DNA of 64,000 bases, from the NCBI GenBank assembly GCA_036245525.1, contig BTPG01000008.1:34426850-34490849 (forward strand). The letters are read 5' to 3'. Positions 55,430 to 64,000 of the stretch are shown here, in pieces. The stretch comes from Semisulcospira habei (taxonomy: Eukaryota; Mollusca; Gastropoda; Semisulcospiridae). Both the position numbers and the translations under genes were made by a program. Within the stretch, counting starts at the first letter, position 1; each line of letters begins with the position of its first letter. The notes under the pieces were generated by a model, which did no database searches, had not been told where the DNA came from, and saw nothing but the letters and a program-made list of their open reading frames with translations.

Positions 55430-57960
55430 GAGCAGTTCCCCCACCAGAGCGAGTAGCCCCGCTGGACTGGGAAACTCTGTGAGCGAGAGAACATGCCCGC
55501 GAGCCCTACAGTAGCCACGAAGTGGAAGACAGCACAGTTCCTGACGACTGTGACGTTCGTGGCCCTGTACGTAGCTGATAGGACTTAATTAGCCTCTAAG
55601 CTCGCTGCGGGAGGGATCCTGGAATCGGATCGCATGACTGAGCGTCGTCAGGAAGATCATCTGACTTGTAGCTTCAGGGCTGTTATTCCTAGTGACGAGG
55701 AGAAGCTCGATCCTTGTTACGCTCGCGAGGGAGAGCGAGGGTGGCGGTCCGACTTCGAGCGAAGAGAGGATCCCGAAACGTGTCGTGACGTGGTGTGCGT
55801 GTGAGAATGTCTCCGCGAGCCGGACTCTGTGGCGAGGCGGGTTCGCAGCGGCCGAGGAGGATCCAAGGCCTTCCTAGGAGACGAGTGGGGACCGGTTGAC
55901 CATGGAGGCGCGAAGCACGCCTCTCCGAACCGAGCTCTGCAGCGAGATGGGTTCTCTGCCTGGCATAAGGCTTGGTCCAAGCGCGTTCCCTCCTGGGAAC
56001 CCGCGCCTCGAACTCCCGACTCCGCACACTACCTTGCTGTGTCCAACGTTGAGGCCTGCCGCCACCGACGAAGGCGAAGGAGGAGGGGCCCCATCAAAGC
56101 GAAACAGCGAGCGTCGCGGCTGCAGGAGCACCTTGCAGAAGCGGGAAGCAGTAGCGGGGGTCCGCGGCGAGGAGAGGTGTAAGAGGTACAGGACCGGAAC
56201 CCAGTAACGGGGTGACGAACAGGAAGAGCGGAGCAACCGTCCCAGGCTAGGCCAGAGCGTCGATGTCTCGTCCAGGCGGGCGAATCCACAAAGGCAGGGC
56301 GAATCCTCAAGCACGGGGCACGCCAGTGAACCCACCTAGTGTCGAACAGGTCCGCGAAGCCATCTCGCCAGTGCGCCGGTCCTCCGAAGGCATCCTGGTG
56401 CAAACTGCGTGTAGCAACTGGATCCATCGGGGAAACAGGTTGGCGCAGCCGTCCCACGAGAAGGTGACCTACTAGTCTGCGTCAGCTCCAAGCCGTTCGC
56501 GCTCTTGACCGCGAGGTCCGAAGGCCAGGCTGGAGTTGGAGAAGAACCACGGTAGTAGGAGGCGTAGCAGAAGCAGCCGGGCTTAGAGACGACCAAAGGA
56601 GAGGAGATCCGACTTCCGAGTAGTGGCTGGGCCGTCCAACCGCCAGCACAGCCGCAGCAGTACCACGTGTTCGAAGCCCGGTGCCCTCCTGGGTGCCCAA
56701 GGGGAAGTCGAGTTGGTTAGACACCAGGGAGACGGAGCTGTGCCATGGTCCTACAGCGTAAGCGAAGCGAAGGTTCTAGAAGCCTCCACCGTTCTGCTCC
56801 CCGTAGCGAAGTCCAGGAACCCCCCAAGAAACTGCCTTGGTCGAGTCGTCAGCACAGAGGTTCCGTCAGCATCACACCGCCCCGCTCGGCGCCAGGAGTC
56901 GTCGACCTGGAGAACGAAGGATAGGGTAAGGAGCTCTACCATCTCACGACACGAAGGGAGGTACGTACGAGAGGGGTCGTCTAGTCCCAAGGAGAGGCAA
57001 GAGCGGATCCACCGCTGGAAGGGGAGGCAACTCCTGTGACCTCCCGAGCACCGTTCCGACCGAGGGAAGCCAACAGCCGGCAACTCCATGGGGGTGAAGA
57101 AGATCCGTGAACCGAGAGAAGAAGCGCAGGGTAGTCGAAGCGCCTGGCACGAAGTCCGGAAGCCGCTGCCAGCTCCGAGCTGCATCCGAGAGGGCACCAG
57201 GGGAGACAGAAGCCGACGCACTCGCAGACCCGTTTACCACCCGTGCGAAGTCAGAGTACTTCCACTAAGTCAATGGAACTCACGCGTAAGGCCACCAGCT
57301 AGTGAGTCGTCAGATCTCCAAGGAGTATTAGTGCACAACTGGGTCGAACCGAGTACTGTAACCGCAGGAGGAGGTAAACAAGTCCGAGCAAGGCGAAGGA
57401 ACGACAGCATCCTCCCCGAGAACCACCGGAGGGGGTCGGATGTCCAGAAGAGGAGCGACTGCAGCCAGGCCGGAGCACGAAGAAGGGGAAGGGCTGAGTG
57501 CGGGGGAGAGGAAAGGGACGAACGGCAGCCGGGCGCGAAAGGGATCGACGAGCGAGGCAGGAGAGAATCCCTGGAGCGACGTGAAGAACGGCAACTCCTA
57601 AGCACGCCCGCAGCGGAGAGAAGCGGAGTGTAGACCTAGAGTGCCGGAAGGTTGACTCCAACGAGGGAAATTCGTAGATGGACGGGCATCCAAGGTGCAG
57701 AGTGGTCCCTCCTCGCGCGCAGGAGAGCAAGAGCGGAGATCCGATCCTGAGGGAAGTGGATTCCCAGTCGTGCCGCCTCCTCCTGCCCATACGACAGGGC
57801 AAGACTGATATCCCAGCCCAGACGATCTCCTCCTTGGCTGCGCTGGGTAATACGAACTGCATACATGGATCTCTCCCGACGGGTAGCGCAGAGACTGAAG
57901 ATCCGCGCAGATGAAGTACGCGCCATGGCCACGAGCATCGCATACGACCGGAACTGCGCT
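55430..57960 (-). pseudogene. DIRS 2 decayed RT, RNase H and recombinase region
   Basis: This GC-rich stretch has no long correct frame. Short pieces resemble DIRS products when read across minus-strand frames: an ALVGELLRG-like piece near 55440 parallels the LALVGD piece near the recombinase end of DIRS 1, and RNase H/connection-like pieces occur near 56030-56330. The inference rests mostly on position and on the diagnostic ends. Confidence 0.4.
55735..56036. repeat. DIRS 2 internal direct repeat, copy 1
   Basis: About 300 bp here recur at 58285-58567 in the same orientation with roughly 90% or higher identity by eye, including GCGGCCGAGGAGGATCC and CCTGGCATAAGGCTTGGTCC. Confidence 0.88.
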
Positions 57961-59772
57961 GTCAAGGACATCGTGGCCGCTGTGGGCTGGTGAGCAGAAT
58001 CTACCGTCGCTCGTTTCTACCGTCGGGAACTGGCGGGACAGCGTGACTCTGCGAACCGGGCACTGTATCGAGGTGGGTCTCCGCCTGACCGCAGGCTATG
58101 TCCAGGCGCGTACCCTCCTGTAACGCCCGCGTCGAGAACCCCTCTCCGCGCAGTAACTGAAGCGGTCCGCGTAGCCATCCCTCCACAAGATCGTCAAGGA
58201 CTCGGGCGGTAAGGAACGGAGACAGGCACCTCCGCCCTGCTGGCTGGCCACCAACAGTACCCTGCAACCACTAGCAGCCGGCCCGAGTTCGATCGAAGAG
58301 CAGATCCCGAACAAGTCGAGACGTGGTGTGCGTGTGAGATTGTCTCCGCGAGCCGGACTCTATGGCGAGGCGGGTTCGCAGCGGCCGAGGAGGATCCAAG
58401 GCCTTCCTAGGAGACGAGTGGGGATCGGTTGACCATGGACGGCACGAAGCACGTCTCTCCGAACCGAACTCTGTAGCGAGAAGGGTTCTCTGCCTGGCAT
58501 AAGGCTTGGTCCAAGCGTGTTCCCTCCTGGGAATCAACGCCTCGAGCTCCCGACTCCGCACACTACCAAGCCGTGTCCGACGTGTCGATCCCCCGATGCT
58601 AGGGCCGTCGGAACTTGAGAGGCTGGAGAACCGGAACAGCTGGTACTTCCTCAGGACTGGAACAGTCACCGGTGTCAGGCGTTCGCGCCGGAAACCCCAA
58701 GTTGGTACCAGTGTGCTCTGTAGGGAGGCCGGTTGTCTGTCAGAAGGCTTTTTCCAAGCGCACTTCCTCCTGCACACTATACTGACGCGTCCGGCATGGT
58801 GATCTCACAGTCCACTCGTCGGAACTCGAGCAGTCGGAGTACCGGGAATATCCGCCGGTATCTCAGCAGGTCTGTAACCAGTCACAGGCGTCGGGCGCTC
58901 TCGCCGATAGAAGCTCCAAGGTGAGCCCAGCGCCGTCCAGGTCATGTGGCGCAGGCGTCACACCAAGGTTCGGAGGCACATGGTAGATAGACCTTGTATG
59001 AGTCCGACGGTCACTGTAACGTCCGCGCTGTGTGCAGGTCATCTAAGGCCCCTGCAACATACCAAAATCCGAAGGCACGCGGGCGTGGGCCTGAGGGACC
59101 CTGTCCTGGTAAGGTGAACTTCCGCAAGACAACGGTACAACCAGCGAGGAACCACCTGTCAGCAAGCGCGCGGACCTGCAATACATCCCCGCAAGGTAGA
59201 GAGTGCAGCCAGTAGGGTCCCGGTTAACCCCAGGTAAGCACCCCACCTGTGTGACCTACCTTCTGCGAAGAAGAGGAGTCGCGGCTAACGGCACTGTCTG
59301 TCCATCCTGCCAAGGCAACTCCCCCAACCACCAAGGTGTGTACCTGTCTTCCCAGCGTATACGTCCTACGCCGGGCACCTCCCGGCCCCTACAGGTGTGG
59401 AAGCCACCCTTGGTCTGGGAGGACCGCCAGGCTAAGTTGAGCCTACAACACATCCTGCACAACAAACTCAAGCATGTCATGACAAGTATAAGCCTGAAGC
59501 AAGCGGCAGGCCCAGAACCTTTGTCGGAGCGGAGCCCCCGCGACACACCGGAGCTGTACTATAGCGACGGCCTCCAGGTGCAGCTTTGATCATTGTCTTA
59601 AGTTGCCAGCAGGCAATTACCTTTCAACAGTAAAACGTTACTGTCGGCCATGTTAACTTGTATTCTTATGCATGTTGTTCATGTTAACTGGTAGTCACAT
59701 GCCCAAGTAGGAATATAACCAAAGAGCAGAAACCAGTGCGTCCAGGAGACATAGGGCTGTCTGAGCCCTGTG
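57961..59772. other. DIRS 2 interior, no product recognised
   Basis: GC-rich sequence including repeat copy 2 (58285-58567); a 128-codon plus-strand ORF at 59203-59589 is unrecognised and antisense to the element. Confidence 0.4.
58285..58567. repeat. DIRS 2 internal direct repeat, copy 2
   Basis: This is the second copy of the 55735-56036 block, about 2.55 kb away. It may reflect unequal exchange or template switching inside the element. Confidence 0.88.
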
Positions 59773-59800
59773 GGTTTTTTTTTTTTTTTTTTTTTTCTTT
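59773..59800. repeat. Poly(T) tract
   Basis: A run of about 23 T broken by one C lies inside DIRS 2, about 130 bp left of the retro-insert. It could be the poly(A) tail of another minus-strand insertion, but no matching duplication was found. Confidence 0.5.
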
Positions 59801-59929
59801 TTCCCAGGGAGGTTCGGGCCGGGAGACGGTCACTGGCGCCTGCCATGAGATGCGTTGGCGACGGGCTCACCCGTACCAATCACCGTCCATCTGCAGCCTG
59901 TCATTGTAATATGTGGAATGAGCAAGTGA

Positions 59930-61301
59930 ACTCGAACTCGAAATGGTTTATTGCTTCAGGCATCAGCCCATCAGCAAAGTACAGCGACGATAATCACAGT
60001 AAAACAAAAAACGACAGGGGAGGGGTTGGGGTATAATGGGGATTTGGGGTAGGGTTGGGGAAGGGGTGGGGGTGTGCAATGACATGGAATCCATATCATT
60101 AAAGTTCATTTCGTCATGTTCATGAATCCGCGACATGATGGGTCCAGTGAATACAGCATCCTAGAATCTCGCACAGGCAGAAATCACAGTCATGTAACTT
60201 GTCCGGGAGAAAGAAATGACAACTGATTAATCTGAACAAAAAAACCTTTCTGTGCATGCTAATGTTCAACAAGACTTGCCTGCCTTAGCCAGGTAGCACT
60301 GTGTAATCCTGGCCAAGGCAAGCAAGTCTTGCTGTATGCGTTGAATGTCCTGTTTATACTCATTGTCACTGACAGCCGGCAGAAGACCAAGAGCAAACAC
60401 CATCTCCAAAACTCCGCCGGTCACTGGGTCACACTTGACTTCATAACACACAGTCCCTGAGATACGAATGTCGTACATAAGCACAAAATCGTCACTCTCA
60501 GCCACTAAATAGTTCTTTCCATTCTTTTCGTGAGAAACTACTTTCTTTAGTCTTTGGTTCCTCGATGTGTCCATTAGTTTATGTTTTGTTGACTCGGTCT
60601 GAGAGGTGACAAACGTGTACACTTGTTTGGGATCAAAGCCACGTGATTCTGCATCTCTGATTTCTGTGTCACACACGCCCGTTTCAGGTCTAGCACAGTT
60701 AATATTGTCAACATCAGCGGTACATGCGTGCACTGTCTCTGTTGGTGTTCCAGTTTCCATGTATGCTGTGATGTCGTGGTTCTCAGCTAACGGCGATGCT
60801 GTTGCACGTGCTGCATGGTCACTACACGGTGTGTTGTCTGGCTGGGTGATGGTTTTCGTGTACTGTAGTGTACTGCCATTTGTAGATTCTTGATTATAAT
60901 TATCAGTGTCCGTGTAAACTTCACTCTCTTTTACGTTTGTGCCATCCAATAAATTGTCACTGCTAGGCACACTGCCTACCTTGTTTCTTGCCTGTGCCCT
61001 CCGTAAGTCTCTGCGCACCTGTGACGGTGGTTTTCGTCGCCAGTAGCCGGTCGGTGCAATGTCGGTTTGCTGTTGGTCTCTGTCCGCTGAACACAGCCGT
61101 AGTACGAACACCAGGTTGGTCCCTTCCCCGGTCAATTTCCATGACGTGGTGTGATGGCTGGACAGTACAGACTGCAGGACAGCTTCTGCAGCTGACGGGA
61201 GTCCGGTGACGGGCATTTTGTCGTTGTTTGACAGCAAAAATATCTCAATTTCTGGACGCCAGAAATTTCGTGTCGCCACCTTGCCAAGGGCAAGCAACTC
61301 C
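59930..61301 (-). mobile_element. Retro-insert with 14-bp target duplications and an ORF
   Basis: A perfect 14-bp direct repeat, GAATGAGCAAGTGA, at 59916-59929 and 61302-61315 brackets 1372 bp. On the minus strand the insert begins directly at an open reading frame and ends in a 3' region with AATAAA (complement of TTTATT near 59948) and a GAGTTC-type repeat tail. The long target duplication and the ORF open to the 5' edge suggest a 5'-truncated LINE or a retrocopy. It lies inside DIRS 2. Confidence 0.75.
60266..61297 (-). CDS. Unknown 343-aa ORF in the retro-insert
   Basis: This is the longest unbroken minus-strand ORF near the DIRS element. The first Met is 4 nt inside the insert, so the true start may be lost and the frame may extend further in a full-length source copy. 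The N-terminal third contains SWKLTGEGTNLVFVLRL followed by a basic GYWRRKPPSQVRRDLRRAQ box. The middle is rich in Asp, Asn, Thr and Ser and looks disordered. The C-terminal part (about residues 240-343) looks folded, with VAESDDFVLMYDIR, GTVCYEVKCDPVTGG and an Ala/Leu helix. WRR-box proteins of this kind seem common in marine invertebrate repeats, from memory. I do not recognise a function. It has no RT, endonuclease or transposase motif. Confidence 0.6.
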   Translation of the reverse strand: MLALGKVATRNFWRPEIEIFLLSNNDKMPVTGLPSAAEAVLQSVLSSHHTTSWKLTGEGTNLVFVLRLCSADRDQQQTDIAPTGYWRRKPPSQVRRDLRRAQARNKVGSVPSSDNLLDGTNVKESEVYTDTDNYNQESTNGSTLQYTKTITQPDNTPCSDHAARATASPLAENHDITAYMETGTPTETVHACTADVDNINCARPETGVCDTEIRDAESRGFDPKQVYTFVTSQTESTKHKLMDTSRNQRLKKVVSHEKNGKNYLVAESDDFVLMYDIRISGTVCYEVKCDPVTGGVLEMVFALGLLPAVSDNEYKQDIQRIQQDLLALARITQCYLAKAGKSC

Positions 61302-62381
61302 GAATGAGCAAGTGAGGGTATGTGAGTAGCACCTGTGGTGGCAAGAGAAGTTATTGCAGCTTATGACCTTCCCCCATGACAGCAACAATAAGTCATCTAG
61401 GTGCCGTCAGTGTCCCGTCAACTGACGAATACTCTGCATCTCCCATGTATCTAATACGCCCCCGTATGTGGTAAACAGGTCTGCAGTATGCATAACAAAA
61501 CAGGCATGACGGGACCGACTCAGTACCGAAGTAAGCGTCGGTTCTCGCCACATTCACCAACGTAATGCGTCAAGGGATGGCTGGAGCATACCACATTCCC
61601 CGAACCCAACCAGGGACAAGAGCATAGGTGAGGAAAAAGTGAGTAGGTAAGCGCCAGAAATAAGGTTAGACTTAGCTTCACCGATCTTGCACACCATTCC
61701 CCTTCCAGTAAAGGTTTTAACCGTGAGGAACACGGAGCTCTGCATTGTTAGACGCCATCTTGGAAAACGAAGCTGACCACCTGCGGATCTGCGCCGTTTA
61801 AGAATGACCGTTCCAGACTACAACGTCTCATTTCTTCCCTCACGCGTAAATGCCTTCCGTTAAAGCGCGGAACTTTCAACAACCACGCTGCTAACCACAG
61901 CGAAAAAAGGGAGACTTGACCCTGTCAATAACAATACCACACCAACACGGAAGGAGAGGGGGAACGGGCGCGAGACCCGCCAAGCAAAAGTCAAGAATCT
62001 TGGCGCAAGCAACAACGCAAATGAAGACCGCGTTCGCGCCTTCTCAACCAGTGCCCAGCCCGGGAACCAGCCGAGGGCCAACCCAGTCACCTTACCTTTT
62101 CCCGGAGCGGACCGGGGAAGGGGGGGGGGGGGGGGGGAGAATCCAAACCAAGGCACGCGCGGCGAAGTCCCCGCGAAGTTCACAGCGTAGCCCAGGCACT
62201 TCAGGGAGCCAAGCGGGCAGCTGCCAACGAAGAAGGGATACCAGAGCCACCCGGTACAGGGGGGCCCGACGAAGAACAAGTCAAGAGAAGAACTAAGTCC
62301 GTCGAAGACCGGTGAACCGGTCGAAATCCCCAAAATCCGTAGGCTAGAGCAACACGTCTGAACAGCGTAAGCCTAAGTAGA

Positions 62382-62547
62382 CTGACTGAGGAATTATGGG
62401 TACTCTGTTCCGGATGGGGAGTATCGGGAGACAACTCTTGGCCCCCTCGGGGTTCCCCGAGTGCCTCCCGGGTTGTGTGTTAACACAACGAGTACTTAGG
62501 CTAGAATTGAGTAAGTAGTAGACACTCCCATAAGGTCATGTCATCGG
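62382..62547. repeat. DIRS 2 right inverted terminal repeat
   Basis: This is the inverted partner of 54981-55146 with no difference seen. It implies a recent insertion even though the interior coding sequence is degraded. Confidence 0.92.
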
Positions 62548-62569
62548 TAATGTTTTTGATGAAATAAAT

Positions 62570-63627
62570 ACCTGAACAATTATGAACCCAACCGGCAGAT
62601 TTCTGTGGATGAGTGTATGAGAAGATTCCGTGGCAGAGTGCATTTCCACATGTACGTACCGAGTAAGCCAACGAAGTGGGGAATAAAAGTGTAGTGCCTG
62701 TGTGATTCAGTGACAAGCTTCTGTATCAACTGGAAGGTGTATACAGGTGCGAAGGCAAATGATGCTGCCACCGGGCTTGGCCAGGAGGTTGTCTTAGACT
62801 TATTACGGCCTCTGTTCAACAGTGGTAGAGTCTGCTATCAGGACAATTATTTCACTTCGCCCAGTCTCGCTGCAGCATTGGCGAAAAGGCAGATTGGCTG
62901 CTGTGGGACAGTGAGACATGACCGCACAGGCATGCCTGAGGAGATCAAAGGAAACCACCTGAAGCTTCAAAAAGGTGATGATCCCAAATTTTGGGGGCAC
63001 TCAGACACGGGGATCCTTGTTTCTTCGTGGCATGATACGCAAAGAGTGAATGTACTGTCAACAGTTCATGGAAACACTGTACATCGAGGACGAATTAGAA
63101 GCCGGCATGAACCGACAGGTTACCGTCCTGTCAACAAGCCAAGCATGTGCCATGATTACAATAAGTTCATGTCAGGTGTGGATCGAATGGACCAGGACAT
63201 GTCTTACTACCAGTTTCGTCATCGTCTCATCAAGCATTACATGGTGATATACCACTTCATCAAAGAGGTTGCTTTGCACAACGGCTGGGTTATGGGCAAA
63301 CATCAGCTATCGATCACATCAAAGCAGTTTCGCGCGAATGTCGCAGATGTGTTTTTGAATCAGTACAAAGCTTGTGACAAATTTGTGGACCACACTGGGC
63401 GCCGAGTGTCTGTCCCTTCGGACATTGCAAGACTCACAGGGACGCACTTGGCGGCCAGAACCGCGAAATATGGTGACTGTGCTGTGTGTTCGAACAGAAG
63501 CTGGAAGGCTAGAAAGACTACTGTTTTTGTGTGTCGCACCTGTGGCCCTAGAATACACCTGTGTGTTGGATCTGTCGACGATCGAGACTGCTTCCAGATA
63601 TATCACACAGTGCAGAATTACAAGTAG
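62570..63627 (+). pseudogene. piggyBac transposase, catalytic and C-terminal part
   Basis: This resumes the protein right after the DIRS right end with NYEPNRQISVDECM. The Asp at 62608-62610 aligns with the first catalytic Asp of piggyBac. A TAG at 62692-62694 stands where the family usually has Trp. The frame then runs open to the stop at 63625-63627, with YQDNYFTSP (second Asp) and MSGVDRMDQDMS (third Asp). The C-terminal cysteine-rich domain has CAVC and CRTCGPRIHLC. All three catalytic positions are present, but the gene carries nonsense codons and the large insertion. Confidence 0.9.
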
Positions 63628-64000
63628 AGGTCAGTCAGAATGGTTCTACCTTCAAAATGTTACTAATATTCACATGACCGTCTTGCATGAATAAAAATAA
63701 TCACACTAATCACTTTGCACGCATCTAAATTGATTACAAATACGCATTTTTCAGGTAATTATGCACATGAAAATAACATTTGATGTACTCAAATTTTTTG
63801 GGAAGTAATGCCCAACCACTACTGAATAAGACAAATATACATACTTTTGTACAAACGTCAATGGTTAGCTGCAAAAAAATAATATTTAGAACCTATCACT
63901 TTAGTCTCCGCCATCTCTTAAAACTGCCGTGCTTTTAGGGGGTGCGCTTAATAGAGGCAAGTTTTTTTCTGCCTGCGTGCGTCGAAGAGTTAAAGCCTGT

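Larger units (their letters stand above)
54940..62569 (-). mobile_element. DIRS-type retrotransposon 2, inside piggyBac
   Basis: This element of about 7.6 kb has 166-bp inverted terminal repeats that look identical, and an internal complementary region at 55197-55291 pairing with both tips. It has no target-site duplication. Both tips share the dinucleotide AT, and removing the element with one AT leaves the piggyBac frame continuous across the joint. It shares the region before the internal complementary region (GCGGCAAGCGGGG, TCGTCCGAGT) with DIRS 1, so both are one family. Coding remnants are on the minus strand and are badly decayed. Confidence 0.87.
53648..63989 (+). mobile_element. piggyBac element, split by a DIRS element
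   Basis: Both ends carry the perfect 14-bp inverted repeat CTCTTCGACGCACG (53648-53661 and complement of 63976-63989), directly flanked by TTAA (53644-53647 and 63990-63993). Subterminal inverted motifs CCCCCTA and TAGGGGG lie just inside. The transposase is split into 54222-54939 and 62570-63627 by a 7.6-kb insertion. Without it the element would be about 2.7 kb, normal for piggyBac. TTAA target sites and the DDE_Tnp_1_7 transposase agree. Confidence 0.93.

Noticed and set aside
55692..57633. Plus-strand ORFs up to 181 codons in DIRS 2
   Set aside because: Arg- and Glu-rich shadows of GC-rich sequence, antisense to the element; no domain seen.
59203..59589. 128-codon plus-strand ORF
   Set aside because: Antisense inside DIRS 2, no family resemblance, no start or splice context that helps.

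Overview
The window is animal nuclear DNA. It has spliced exons with GT/AG borders, many transposable-element families, tRNA-derived SINE sequence, microsatellites and very low gene density. A nephrocystin-3 gene together with RTE-like LINEs, DIRS, piggyBac and pogo elements and many fold-back MITEs suggests a marine invertebrate, most likely a mollusc. The species is inferred, not shown.

The only host gene I can support is the 3' part of a nephrocystin-3 (NPHP3) homologue on the minus strand. Six coding exons (51700-51833, 45862-46033, 38444-38512, 37919-38044, 37434-37559, 33436-33579) splice in frame into 256 codons plus a stop. They encode the C-terminal tetratricopeptide (TPR) repeats and the serine-rich tail. 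The exons are small and the introns are large and filled by transposons. Upstream exons lie beyond the right edge of the window or were not recognised.

Layout. Positions 1-33435 are downstream of NPHP3 and hold no gene I recognise. This part is a mosaic of palindromic MITEs, many bounded by TTAA, plus a 935-bp minisatellite, two long near-perfect inverted repeats (9643-9953 and 30499-30886), a small pogo-type transposon with a two-exon helix-turn-helix ORF (21671-22731), SINE fragments and a 75-bp RTE remnant. Positions 33436-51833 are the NPHP3 exons. The introns hold a full-length RTE-like LINE (34086-37387), a degenerate DIRS retrotransposon (38717-45555), and one LINE inserted in another (46745-50888). 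Positions 51834-64000 hold a LINE with a 5' inversion (52158-53535) and then a 10.3-kb piggyBac element with TTAA target sites and 14-bp terminal inverted repeats (53648-63989). That piggyBac is split by a second DIRS element (54940-62569). The DIRS in turn contains a 1.37-kb retro-insert (59930-61301) with 14-bp target-site duplications and an open ORF of unknown function.

The insertion order can be read from the nesting: piggyBac, then DIRS inside it, then the retro-insert inside the DIRS. None of the large elements has an intact replication or transposition ORF. The pogo-like ORF and the 343-codon ORF in the retro-insert are the only element ORFs without a visible break.
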